A program made the position numbers and the translations under genes. Shown piece after piece: positions 7,578-15,954 of a stretch of DNA of 64,000 nt. The DNA comes from Celerinatantimonas sp046054195 (lineage in GTDB: Bacteria > Pseudomonadota > Gammaproteobacteria > Enterobacterales > Celerinatantimonadaceae), in assembly GCF_046054195.1 (NCBI RefSeq), contig NZ_JBEQCS010000008.1:124001-188000 (forward strand), read 5' to 3'. Position 1 is the first letter of the stretch, and every line of letters begins with the position of its first letter. The notes under the pieces are model-generated. The model had not been told where the DNA came from. It was given only the letters and a program-made list of their open reading frames with translations, and did no database searches.

Positions 7578-8819
7578 ACCTAGCTGTTGTTCAATTCGCA
7601 TGAGCTGATTGTATTTTTCAACACGTTCACCACGACATGGTGCACCTGTTTTGAGGTGTCCGGCACGCATCGCAACGGTCATATCGGCAATGAAGCTGTC
7701 GGTCGTTTCGCCGCTACGGTGAGAGATGAATGTCCCCCAATGGTTTTGATGGCACAGATTTACCGCATCGAAGGTTTCAGATAGTGAACCAATCTGATTT
7801 AATTTAATCAAAGCGGCATTGGCTAGTTGTTCATCAATACCCCGTTGAATATAGGTAATGTTGGTTACAAATAGGTCATCACCGACGAGTTCAACACGTC
7901 CTGCTAGTTTGTCATGCAGAACTTTCCAGCCTTCCCAGTCATCTTCAGCCAGACCATCTTCAATCAGAACCAGCGGAAAATCGTCAATCAGTTTTGAGTA
8001 GTAGTCACTCATCTGTTCGGCATTCAGTTTAGAGTTTTCAGTGTTTAGCGTATAAATACCTTTATCGCAGAATTCACTGGAAGCTGGGTCCATACAAATC
8101 GCAATGTCATCTCCAGGTTTAAACCCAGCAGCTTCAATGGCTTGGACAATATACTCAAGAGGTTCGCGGTTTGATTTAACTTGTGGAGCAAAGCCGCCTT
8201 CATCGCCAATCCCTGTTGAGAGGCCTTTTTCTTTAAGCACATTGCGCAAGGCCTGATAGACTTCGCTGCCCCAACGAATGGATTCAGCAACACTACCGGC
8301 ACCCCATGGCGATATCATAAATTCCTGAAAGTCAGCGCCTTGCCAGCGAGCATGCACGCCGCCGTTAATGATGTTCATGCAAGGCACTGGTAATAGATTT
8401 GCACCTGTTCCGCCAAGATATTGATACAGTGGCAAATCTGATTGCAATGCCCCTAAGCGAGCACAAGCCAGTGACACACCTAAAATAGCGTTAGCACCGA
8501 GTTTTGCTTTGTTTTCAGTGCCGTCTAGCTCTAGCATGATAGCGTCAATTTGGCGCATTTGACGAGCATCAGTACCAATCAGCGCCGGTGCAATGGTTTT
8601 GTTAATGTGTTCAATTGCTTTTAAAACGCCTTTGCCACCAAAGCGAGATTTATCATTGTCGCGAAACTCAATGGCTTCGCGCGAACCTGTACTGGCCCCT
8701 GATGGCACAGACGCACGAGCTGTTCTGCCAGATACATCAAATACATCGACTTCGACCGTTGGATTACCGCGAGAATCAAGAATTTCGCGAGCTGTGATCT
8801 GCTGAATTTGATTATTCAT
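7530..8819 (-). CDS. eno: Enolase (phosphopyruvate hydratase), divergent type
   Basis: Glycolytic enzyme interconverting 2-phosphoglycerate and phosphoenolpyruvate, 429 aa. Seen are SGASTGSREAIEFRD, GANAILGVSLA, GDEGGFAP, LVGDDLFVTN, LIKLNQIGSLSET with the catalytic lysine, and FISHRSGET. Differences from typical gammaproteobacterial enolase are HARWQGADFQEFM in place of HADNNVDIQEFM (one residue longer) and LKTGAPCRGERVEKYNQL in place of IKTGSMSRSDRVAKYNQL. It is not next to pyrG, its usual neighbour. It is co-transcribed with a universal stress protein through an ATGA overlap. It may be a second, specialised or transferred enolase; a standard copy could exist elsewhere. Confidence 0.9.
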   Translation of the reverse strand: MNNQIQQITAREILDSRGNPTVEVDVFDVSGRTARASVPSGASTGSREAIEFRDNDKSRFGGKGVLKAIEHINKTIAPALIGTDARQMRQIDAIMLELDGTENKAKLGANAILGVSLACARLGALQSDLPLYQYLGGTGANLLPVPCMNIINGGVHARWQGADFQEFMISPWGAGSVAESIRWGSEVYQALRNVLKEKGLSTGIGDEGGFAPQVKSNREPLEYIVQAIEAAGFKPGDDIAICMDPASSEFCDKGIYTLNTENSKLNAEQMSDYYSKLIDDFPLVLIEDGLAEDDWEGWKVLHDKLAGRVELVGDDLFVTNITYIQRGIDEQLANAALIKLNQIGSLSETFDAVNLCHQNHWGTFISHRSGETTDSFIADMTVAMRAGHLKTGAPCRGERVEKYNQLMRIEQQLGSAAVFAGKNAFIRNR

Positions 8820-9265
8820 AAAGCCTCCGTTAAGGATTTTTCATTGGGAATATGTTGCACCAACACATCAATATTGATGCGATTGATGAATTCAAACGAA
8901 TAAGATGACATAACGCCAAATAGCCGGTTTTTATGGCCAACGATCAAAAGATCGATTTGACGTTCATTGATGAGATTTTCGATATCTTTAAACCGGGTAA
9001 TGCTGACAAGCTCTTCAATTCCAGCCGGAAAATCGATGGATTTGATAAGCTCAGAGAGCATTTGTTTGGCTTCGATAACATGTTTGGACTGCTTCTCAAG
9101 GACTGTATTATCATTGAGATATTGCAGTTCCCGGTAGTCAGAACTAATGTGGCCGATGGTAATTTTAGTGCCCAGCGCATGTGCCATTTTACTGCCATGA
9201 CTGAGTAAAATTTTCCCATCTATCTGATCGTGAGCCAGAACTAATGCGTGGCGATAATAGGTCAT
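8816..9265 (-). CDS. Universal stress protein family (UspA-like)
   Basis: Small cytosolic protein of 149 aa starting MTYYRHALVLAHDQ. The start is fixed by the strong GGAGGAAG just upstream; an upstream in-frame TTG would place this site inside the gene. The C-terminal LLIVGHKNRL corresponds to the conserved nucleotide-binding end of Usp proteins, but the full G-2x-G-9x-G[ST] pattern is not clear, so ATP binding is uncertain. Its TGA overlaps the enolase ATG (ATGA), giving tight translational coupling. Pairing with an enolase suggests a role in stress or energy-limited metabolism, which is inference. Confidence 0.85.
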   Translation of the reverse strand: MTYYRHALVLAHDQIDGKILLSHGSKMAHALGTKITIGHISSDYRELQYLNDNTVLEKQSKHVIEAKQMLSELIKSIDFPAGIEELVSITRFKDIENLINERQIDLLIVGHKNRLFGVMSSYSFEFINRINIDVLVQHIPNEKSLTEAL

Positions 9266-9464
9266 AACCACTTCCTCCAAAGGCTGTTGTCGGCAACATC
9301 AGTATGAGCTACATGAACAGCAGAAAATAAGTGGCAGTTCAAAAAACAGATGAGATTAAAATGCGTGAATGCATATAAAACTTTGATATCTGGCATACTG
9401 ATGTACCCCTTAAATAGATAAGGATGAATCATCAGGTGTTATCAGCCAGAAAAGGGCGGTTTGT

Positions 9465-9486
9465 TACGGTGAACACCATCACCGTA
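9465..9486. terminator. Hairpin between cfa and usp
   Basis: TACGGTGA (9465-9472) pairs perfectly with TCACCGTA (9479-9486) around a six-base loop. It lies in the 305-bp gap between the usp start and the cfa end. No clear T run follows on either strand. Confidence 0.4.
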
Positions 9487-9499
9487 GCAATCAGTTCAA

Positions 9500-9540
9500 T
9501 TGCTAGGGATTAAAATACGCGCTTTTAATCCCCTAGGCAA
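9500..9540 (-). terminator. Terminator hairpin downstream of cfa
   Basis: TTGCTAGGGATTAAAA and TTTTAATCCCCTAGGCAA form a long stem with a one-base bulge about 30 bp beyond the cfa stop. It would end the five-gene operon. The run of T after the stem is poor. Nothing else is recognised in the remaining intergenic bases. Confidence 0.6.
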
Positions 9541-9570
9541 TTTATTAATGTAAAAATTTTGTAAATCTCA

Positions 9571-10818
9571 CTAAGACTCGTTATGAGTTAAAGTAAGTTG
9601 CCAAACGCCTGTATTTGCACTTAAAAATCCAGCTTCACAGTAAGCCATATAAAAGTGCCAGAGCCGAAAAAACTGGGCATTAAATCCGAGATCACCAGGG
9701 TGTTGGGCGCGATAGGCACACAACCGATTATGCCAAGCCCGCAGCGTTTTAGCGTAACTTAAGCGCATGTCCAGTTGATTATCAATTTGTAGTTTTGATT
9801 TTCTAAATAGCCGTTTGAGGATTTTTAATGCGGGTAAAAAACCACCAGGGAAAACCATCTGTTGGATAAAATCGGTGTTATGGCGATAGTTATCGTAGCG
9901 CTCGTCTTTGATGGTAATCGTTTGCAAGAGCATTTTGCCACCCGGGGTGAGTAAATCAGCACATTTTTGAATAAACTGTGGCAAATAAGCATGGCCAACG
10001 GCTTCAATCATTTCAATTGATACCAATTTATCGAAATGGCCATGTAGATCACGATAGTCGCAACTTAATACTCTAATCTTGTCATTTAGGTGCAATTTAT
10101 GCACTTTTTGACAACAGTATGCATATTGCTCATCAGAGATGGTGGTCGTTGTAACTTGGGCACCATAATGCTGTGCGGCATAAATAGCGAGCCCGCCCCA
10201 ACCCGAGCCAATCTCCAATAGATGGCTTGAGCTATTGAGCTGGAGCTGGTCACAAATGCGCTTGAGTTTTCGCTCTTGGGCCTGTTCTAACAAAGCTTCA
10301 GGAGGCCTGTTTTTTAGCTCGTCATCATATAGCGCACAAGAATATTGCATCTTCGAGTCAAGAAATGACTGATAGAAATGATTTCCCAAGTCATAGTGCG
10401 CTAGAATATTGCGCTTGGCTTGCTGTTTACGATTGTGGTTAAGCCAGTGGCGAATTTTAGCGCTCCACTGAAACAGCTTTGAAATATTGGAATCAAGGTG
10501 ATCGAGCCGCTGTTGGTTATTGGCCATCACCAGCAGTAATTCATGCAGGTTACTGGTGCGCCAGAGCCCTTCAATGTATGTTTCAGCCGCGGCTAAAGTT
10601 CCACCTCGTAACACCCGCTCAAAGACACAGGCGTCTCGAACATCAATCACCAGTTGATGTTTAGCACCCTTTTGCCCAAACAACTGACTAGGCTGTCCTG
10701 GTTGTTGCAATTCAATGCACGCGCCATCGATGCGCGACAAAAACATAGTGACAATATTGCGTGCCAGTTCGCGTTGGGGATTTAACCAGGGCAGGCTAAG
10801 CCTTCGGGCCTTTAACAT
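9571..10818 (-). CDS. cfa: Cyclopropane-fatty-acyl-phospholipid synthase (Cfa family)
   Basis: SAM-dependent methyltransferase acting on unsaturated acyl chains of membrane phospholipids, 415 aa. An N-terminal domain (about 1-120) precedes the methyltransferase fold with LLEIGSGWGGLAIYAA. HYDLGN..Y and MQYSCALY, typical of Cfa, follow in order, then SIEMIEAVGH and PGGFLP. GGAA lies seven bases before the ATG. It is the last gene of an operon with DUF1365, FAD oxidoreductase, SDR and NTF2-like genes. Such clusters occur in many proteobacteria and are tied to lipid modification under oxidative or envelope stress. The product could be a cyclopropane or another modified fatty acid. Confidence 0.92.
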   Translation of the reverse strand: MLKARRLSLPWLNPQRELARNIVTMFLSRIDGACIELQQPGQPSQLFGQKGAKHQLVIDVRDACVFERVLRGGTLAAAETYIEGLWRTSNLHELLLVMANNQQRLDHLDSNISKLFQWSAKIRHWLNHNRKQQAKRNILAHYDLGNHFYQSFLDSKMQYSCALYDDELKNRPPEALLEQAQERKLKRICDQLQLNSSSHLLEIGSGWGGLAIYAAQHYGAQVTTTTISDEQYAYCCQKVHKLHLNDKIRVLSCDYRDLHGHFDKLVSIEMIEAVGHAYLPQFIQKCADLLTPGGKMLLQTITIKDERYDNYRHNTDFIQQMVFPGGFLPALKILKRLFRKSKLQIDNQLDMRLSYAKTLRAWHNRLCAYRAQHPGDLGFNAQFFRLWHFYMAYCEAGFLSANTGVWQLTLTHNES

Positions 10819-10829
10819 AGATGATTCCT

Positions 10830-11555
10830 TTACCGACGATCGGATTTTTCCTTAGGGTGAGCATAAAAAGGCACTCGTTTAAGCCATAAACGCAGTGCCT
10901 GATAATAGATTCGGGCAATAATTAAGGCGCTTTGAAATGCATGATTGCGCACCAGCTGACGCACACTTTTTGCATTTAAAGGACCTTTTTTAAGAGTCAT
11001 TGATGCGCTAAATTCACTGCTTTGTCGCTGACAGTCGATGACTACATTGATGGTTTCACCAAGCTCAATATGCCAGTGATAATGCATATCCATGGGATTA
11101 AATGGCGAAACATGAAATGTTTTAGTGGTGTCTTTTATTTGGCGCAGATCAATACAATAGTAGTGTTTTTCAAGCCATGGCGTATTGGTTACTTCGACCA
11201 CCGCGTAGATAAAGTCTTGGTCATTGCCGTAAAACACAAAATTAATTGGACTAAAGTAGATACCACTCCAGCGCAGCTGGGCCATCATCACCATGGTTGA
11301 TGGCGTAAATTCTGGGACAAACTGCGAGAGCTTATCGAGCGCTTTGTCTTTTAAAGGTTTATCTTCAGGGCCGAGGTAATCTTTATTATGCAATCTGAGG
11401 CGCAGCAATTTGTGGCGATTGAGTAGAGCGCGAACCTCATCTAACTCATCTAAGTTGACCCACAAATAGCTGATTGGGTAACTAAATTTATGATCCTTTG
11501 GCACTTTTCGGTGATGAAAGGTGCGCCCTTCAGTGATGGCAGATGTCAATCTCAT
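10830..11555 (-). CDS. DUF1365 family protein
   Basis: Protein of 241 aa beginning MRLTSAITEGRTFHHRKVP, with the blocks HNKDYLGPEDKP, SGIYFSPINFVFYG and FHVSPFNPMDMHYHW typical of DUF1365. The biochemical role is not established. The family almost always lies between a Cfa-like methyltransferase and a flavin oxidoreductase, as here. Its ATG overlaps the oxidoreductase stop (ATGA), and 11 bp separate it from cfa. No membrane segment or signal peptide is apparent. Confidence 0.88.
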   Translation of the reverse strand: MRLTSAITEGRTFHHRKVPKDHKFSYPISYLWVNLDELDEVRALLNRHKLLRLRLHNKDYLGPEDKPLKDKALDKLSQFVPEFTPSTMVMMAQLRWSGIYFSPINFVFYGNDQDFIYAVVEVTNTPWLEKHYYCIDLRQIKDTTKTFHVSPFNPMDMHYHWHIELGETINVVIDCQRQSSEFSASMTLKKGPLNAKSVRQLVRNHAFQSALIIARIYYQALRLWLKRVPFYAHPKEKSDRR

Positions 11556-12808
11556 AATCCTGTCCCGGTTAGAGATTCAACGACATCATTAGCGCTTCTG
11601 ACCCCATCTTCATGAAAACCGTTGTACCAATAAGCGCCGCAATACCAACTGTGGTTGTGGCCATTAATTAAGTGGCGTTTGCCCTGATAGTAGCTAGTTT
11701 TGCAATCAAACAGCGGGTGGTCATATTGGTAATGGCCAAGAATAGTTGCTGAATCAATAGCTTCGCTGGGATTAAGTGTCACGACAAACGGCAGTTCACT
11801 GTGAAAGCCTTGCAGCCGATTCATATAATAACTGACACTGGCTGGCAGGTCATCGCCATGACCTTGCGGAGTAATTCGGTAGTTCCAACTGGCACGAGCT
11901 TTTTCAATGCTCGGTAATAGCGATTCATCTTGATGTAAAAACACCTCATTGCTCTGATAGCGCAATGCTTGCAATAGCTCTTTTTCTTGAGCGCTGGCAT
12001 CATCGCCTAAAATAGCTAGCGCCTGATTACTGTGGCAGGCAAAGATAACCTCATCCCCTTGCCAGCGCCAATTATCAGCGCATGTTAGCGTTACACCATC
12101 TTTACTTCTTTTGATGCTTGTCACTTCACTATTAAGGCGAATATGTTCTTGGCAATTCTTGAGCAATGGTTTGATGTATTCACTCGAGCCGCCTGGGATC
12201 ACATACCATTGCGGCCGGTTGGTGATATCCAGCAAACCATGGTGATTGAAAAAGCGCGCGAAAAAGCGCATCGAAAATTGGCGAATATCATTTAATGAAG
12301 TTGACCAAATAGCGGCCGCCATCGGCAATAGATAGTTTTGGCTAAATAGCAGCGAGAATTTTTGTTGATCTAAAAATTCTCCGACACTCAGTTCGGCGCC
12401 TAATTCACAGGCTTGTTTGGCTAATTTATTAAACCGAATAATTTCGCTAATAAAGCGGTAAAACCAGGGGCGAATAAGATTACGGCGCTGCGCGAACAGA
12501 GAATTTAGACTGTGTCCGTTATATTGAAGATTAAGTTCGTCATTGACGACACTAAAACTCATCTCAGTTGGTTGCCGGGTAATCCCGATTCGCGCTAGTA
12601 ATTTGGTAAATAATGGATAGGTACGATCATTAAACACAATAAAACCAGTATCCACAGGATAGACTCGCTGTCCTATGGTGATCTGCTTTGTCGCCGTATG
12701 GCCACCGAGTTGACCTTCTTTTTCAAGCAAGACAACATCGTGCTGTTGTGCCAGCAGATGTGCGCAGGTCATGCCGCTGATTCCTGAACCAATAATCGCT
12801 ATTTTCAT
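11552..12808 (-). CDS. FAD/NAD(P)-binding amine-oxidase-type oxidoreductase
   Basis: Flavoprotein of 418 aa with an N-terminal dinucleotide-binding motif GSGISGMTCAHLLAQ followed by VVLLEKEGQLGGHT. The C-terminal part holds GAYWYNGFHEDGVRSA, the second flavin-contact region in this family. It resembles the NAD(P)-binding proteins found beside Cfa homologues, and a role as acyl-chain desaturase or oxidase is inferred. Its start codon shares one base with the SDR stop (TAATG), and its stop overlaps the DUF1365 start (ATGA). The GRxxY-like VFNDRTYPLF segment is also conserved in the group. Confidence 0.87.
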   Translation of the reverse strand: MKIAIIGSGISGMTCAHLLAQQHDVVLLEKEGQLGGHTATKQITIGQRVYPVDTGFIVFNDRTYPLFTKLLARIGITRQPTEMSFSVVNDELNLQYNGHSLNSLFAQRRNLIRPWFYRFISEIIRFNKLAKQACELGAELSVGEFLDQQKFSLLFSQNYLLPMAAAIWSTSLNDIRQFSMRFFARFFNHHGLLDITNRPQWYVIPGGSSEYIKPLLKNCQEHIRLNSEVTSIKRSKDGVTLTCADNWRWQGDEVIFACHSNQALAILGDDASAQEKELLQALRYQSNEVFLHQDESLLPSIEKARASWNYRITPQGHGDDLPASVSYYMNRLQGFHSELPFVVTLNPSEAIDSATILGHYQYDHPLFDCKTSYYQGKRHLINGHNHSWYCGAYWYNGFHEDGVRSANDVVESLTGTGL

Positions 12809-13527
12809 TATTCTGCTCGCTTAGCGAGTTTGCGGCAAATGGTATTTTGCCAAGACATGGGTAATTTTGCTAAGACCCGAAGCATGAGGTGTAATTGCCA
12901 AGGAAATGCAATGTGTGTGCGTTTTTTAATAAGCCCTTGTTCAATGAGTTTACTTGCCTTATCAACCGATAATAAAAACGGCATTTTGAAGTGGTTGGCT
13001 TGGGTCATGGGAGTATCGATAAACCCTGGCTCAATCAGATGAACGCTAATTTGGCGTGGTTTAAGATCGGTTCGAAGTACATTGGCTAGCTGTTTGACGC
13101 CTGCTTTACTGGCGCTATAAGCGCCTGAGCGAGTGAACGGAAGATAACAAGCCAGCGAGCCAATCAAAGCAAGTTGACTGGGACTATCCATTTTCAGCCA
13201 GATAGCTTCGAGAATATAACCGATGGAGGCAAGATTAACATTGACCACATTCGCAAAGGATTGGCCATCAAAATGATGGTAATGGTGGTACTGGCAAATC
13301 CCCGCACTTAATATCACCAATTGTAGCGGTGGTAACTGGCTAAGTGCCTGCTTAACCATTTGATAGTCAGTTAAATCAAGTTCAACTGTTTCAGCACCCA
13401 TTTCAGTGAGTTTGCTTAAAGTATCTTTATTGCGGCCAATGGCATACACCCGATGTCCTTTTTGGCAATAATCGAGCGCAAGTTGATAGCCAATTCCCGA
13501 TGTTGCTCCAGTGATTAATACATTCAT
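12808..13527 (-). CDS. Short-chain dehydrogenase/reductase
   Basis: Cytosolic NAD(P)-dependent SDR of 239 aa. TGATSGIGYQLA binds the cofactor (near residue 6), ILSAG follows, the catalytic serine is in IGSLACYLP, and YSASKAGVKQ gives the Tyr-x-x-x-Lys pair. The start is MNVLITG at 13527, because AAGGAG stands just before it; a longer frame from 13551 would bury this site. The ATG overlaps the upstream NTF2-like gene stop (ATGA). Its substrate in the lipid-modification operon is unknown. Confidence 0.88.
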   Translation of the reverse strand: MNVLITGATSGIGYQLALDYCQKGHRVYAIGRNKDTLSKLTEMGAETVELDLTDYQMVKQALSQLPPLQLVILSAGICQYHHYHHFDGQSFANVVNVNLASIGYILEAIWLKMDSPSQLALIGSLACYLPFTRSGAYSASKAGVKQLANVLRTDLKPRQISVHLIEPGFIDTPMTQANHFKMPFLLSVDKASKLIEQGLIKKRTHIAFPWQLHLMLRVLAKLPMSWQNTICRKLAKRAE

Positions 13528-13940
13528 TGACCACTCCTTTTTTTGAGCCATTTAGATAAAGCTCCAAGTACCGGCAAATGGTCGTGAAGAAGCGTTGATA
13601 CATCAAAATAATCACGATGGAAATAAACAAGCTGATTAAATTGAAGCCAAGAACATCCTTCTACATAAATTGGCCGTTGCCGGTTCAATTGGCGATGGGT
13701 AAAGCTCATTGTCCAGCTCAGAGTCGCTTGTTGGTTTTGAATAAGGCTATGGTGAAAATCAAACTGACAAGAGAGTGTATTAACGAGTAATTTTTCAAAA
13801 TAGTGATGCAGTTGACTCTGGCCAGAAATTTGATGCAAAGGATCGCGAAATTCGACATCAGGTGCATACAGTGCCATCAGCGCAGCTAAATTATCGGTGC
13901 TTAATGTTTGGTACTGAGCTTTTAACTGTTCGATGACCAT
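13524..13940 (-). CDS. SnoaL/NTF2-like small protein
   Basis: 138 aa. The sequence YQTLSTDNLAALMALYAPDVEFRDPLHQISGQSQLHHYF is typical of SnoaL-like/NTF2 folds that are found at the head of Cfa clusters. No catalytic residues can be assigned. It is the first gene of the five-gene operon and is followed by the SDR with ATGA overlap. No anti-sigma or ECF sigma gene lies next to it, unlike the arrangement in several relatives. Confidence 0.8.
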   Translation of the reverse strand: MVIEQLKAQYQTLSTDNLAALMALYAPDVEFRDPLHQISGQSQLHHYFEKLLVNTLSCQFDFHHSLIQNQQATLSWTMSFTHRQLNRQRPIYVEGCSWLQFNQLVYFHRDYFDVSTLLHDHLPVLGALSKWLKKRSGQ

Positions 13941-14079
13941 AACCTAAGACTCCATCAGTGAACGGGATGATGTCAGAACGATCTTTTTTAAGTGCGATTA
14001 AGATAATTTGAGTGTATCGGGTAGCTATAAAATATATTGCGATATCTGTCAGTTATAGTAATAAAAACAGCATATAACA

Positions 14080-14109
14080 AGCCGAAGCTCAAATTTTTAA
14101 ACTTCGGCT
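14080..14109 (-). terminator. Terminator hairpin downstream of rlmJ
   Basis: AGCCGAAG (14080-14087) pairs with CTTCGGCT (14102-14109), 24 bp past the rlmJ stop. It separates rlmJ from the NTF2-like operon. The poly-T tract is weak. Confidence 0.6.
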
Positions 14110-14132
14110 AGTGAGGACTTTTTAGGAAGGGA

Positions 14133-14978
14133 TTATTCAGCCGTTAATTGTTCACTGCGATATTTGCCTTGGCCTTGTTCACCTAAAACATCAGCTAAGT
14201 ATGGTAATACCGAATCAAGTTCACTTTTGAGTGTCCAAGGCGGGTTAATCACGATCATCCCGCTGGCTGTCATGCCGTAGCCGCTGCGATCAGCGCTTTG
14301 TGATAGTTCAAACAAGACACTGTTGGCAATGCCGGTGGCTTTAATCGCCGTTTCTAGCTCATTGACCCAGCCGCGTTCAACAACCGGATACCAAAGGGCA
14401 ATACAGCCGGTGGCAAAGCGTTTATGAGCCTCGACAATTAGTTTTACGACTTTTTGGTAGTCACTTTTAATTTCATAAGGCGGGTCAATTAACAGCAATC
14501 CTCGCCGACTAATCGGCGGCAGATGCGCAAGAGCGCCTTTAAATCCATCACCGAGTTTAACTTGCACCCGCTTATCTTTTCGCGTCTGTGTCAAAAGCTG
14601 TTTGTGATCGCTTGGATGCAGCTCGTATAAAAACAAACGATCTTGTTCACGTAAGCTGTGGGCCGCAATCCAAGGCGAACCTGGATAATGACGCAGATTA
14701 TCTTTTTGATAGTGGAACTGTTTGACGAGCGCCAGATACTCATCCAGCAGTTCGGGTCTATCATCGCGTTGTGCTAGGCGCATAATGCCTTTGATATATT
14801 CACCGGTTTTTTCAGCCTCTGGACTATGCAAAGCATAGCCGCCTGCGCCCGCGTGGCTGTCGATGTAATGAATCGGTTTTTCTTTTTTCACTAAATAGCT
14901 AAAAATACGCTGCAAAGTGAAATGTTTTAGCACGTCAGCATAATTGCCAGCGTGAAAAGAGTGTCGATAACTTAACAC
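14133..14978 (-). CDS. rlmJ: 23S rRNA (adenine-N6)-methyltransferase RlmJ
   Basis: Methylates A2030 of 23S rRNA using SAM; 281 aa, the family length. MLSYRHSFHAGNYADVLKH is the family N-terminus, YIDSHAGAGGYAL is the SAM-binding region, and LLLIDPPYE holds the catalytic DPPY motif (near residue 165). It lies 21 bp downstream of the cvfB-like gene on the same strand, and the two are probably co-transcribed. Confidence 0.95.
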   Translation of the reverse strand: MLSYRHSFHAGNYADVLKHFTLQRIFSYLVKKEKPIHYIDSHAGAGGYALHSPEAEKTGEYIKGIMRLAQRDDRPELLDEYLALVKQFHYQKDNLRHYPGSPWIAAHSLREQDRLFLYELHPSDHKQLLTQTRKDKRVQVKLGDGFKGALAHLPPISRRGLLLIDPPYEIKSDYQKVVKLIVEAHKRFATGCIALWYPVVERGWVNELETAIKATGIANSVLFELSQSADRSGYGMTASGMIVINPPWTLKSELDSVLPYLADVLGEQGQGKYRSEQLTAE

Positions 14979-14999
14979 GTTAAAATCCTAACTTGAGGC

Positions 15000-15833
15000 T
15001 CAATCATCACTGATTAGCATAATGCCGTGGGCACTGAGTTTAATAAGGTGTTCGCGATAGAGGTGACCAATCGCTTTTTTATATTGGCCTTTACTGACGC
15101 CAAATACAGCGGCGATCAATTTTGGGTCACTCTTATCACTTAATGCCAAATAGCCACCGTCAGCGCGAAGTTTTTCTAAAATTTGCTCTTGCAATGGTTC
15201 TAATTTCACATCGCCAATCGGTTGCAGACGCAAATCGAGTTTGCCATCTTCACGACTTTTATATACATAGGCTTCGATAGTTTGGCCAACTGAGATCCGT
15301 TTGAATATCTCATTGTGATAGATCATTCCGATATATTGATGATCAATAACCACCTGATAGCCCAGTTCTGAACGCTTGGATACGAGTGCTTGCACCTTAT
15401 CGCCACGTTTGTAATTGCCACCTTGGGTTAAATGTTCTTCCAGTCGAGGGGTTGCCGAAAGACGGTTTTGATTATCCAAATATAGATAAACCGCATAGCT
15501 TTGACCCACTTGCATCGGAGTAAATTGCGCTTTGCTTGGCACAAAAATATCTTTATCGATACCAAGATCCATAAAAGCTCCTTGCGAGTGAACCGCAATG
15601 ACCTGCAGGTAACCAATCTCGCCAACTTGGGCATAGGGCTTTTTGGTGGTGCTAACGAGCTGTTGATTGCCGTCAGAATAGACAAATACTTCAATTTCAT
15701 CAGCTACTTGTGCGTCAGCAGGAAGTTCCTTGCGAGGCACGAGTAACTCACGGCCATAGTCTGCTGTAAATACGCCATGGTTAGTGTCGATGCGGACTAA
15801 TTTCAGTGGTTGAATCCGGCCGATTTGTAACAT
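15000..15833 (-). CDS. S1-domain RNA-binding protein, CvfB/YitL family
   Basis: 277 aa from the ATG at 15833 (MLQIGRIQPLKLVRID). GGAG eight bases upstream decides this start over one 14 codons earlier. The protein has S1-type beta-barrels (EIGYLQVIAVHSQGAFMDLG and a repeat near RGDKVQALVSKRSELGY) and a C-terminal winged-helix segment (SKGQYKKAIGHLYREHLI). CvfB relatives bind RNA and affect expression of other genes; the target here is unknown. It is probably in an operon with rlmJ. Confidence 0.85.
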   Translation of the reverse strand: MLQIGRIQPLKLVRIDTNHGVFTADYGRELLVPRKELPADAQVADEIEVFVYSDGNQQLVSTTKKPYAQVGEIGYLQVIAVHSQGAFMDLGIDKDIFVPSKAQFTPMQVGQSYAVYLYLDNQNRLSATPRLEEHLTQGGNYKRGDKVQALVSKRSELGYQVVIDHQYIGMIYHNEIFKRISVGQTIEAYVYKSREDGKLDLRLQPIGDVKLEPLQEQILEKLRADGGYLALSDKSDPKLIAAVFGVSKGQYKKAIGHLYREHLIKLSAHGIMLISDD

Positions 15834-15915
15834 AGTTTTTCTCCAAATCAGATACTGATGTCTTCTTATCAGCATTTTGCTAAGGATACTGGAGTTTTGC
15901 TTGATTGTCGCTTTA

Positions 15916-15949
15916 TTGCCATGGACAAAGCATTATTTGTCCATGGCAA
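15916..15949 (-). terminator. Terminator hairpin after uraA
   Basis: A perfect 14-bp stem, TTGCCATGGACAAA (15916-15929) against TTTGTCCATGGCAA (15936-15949), with a six-base loop, starting six bases beyond the uraA stop. It separates uraA from the cvfB-like gene. Confidence 0.7.
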
Positions 15950-15954
15950 AGCAA

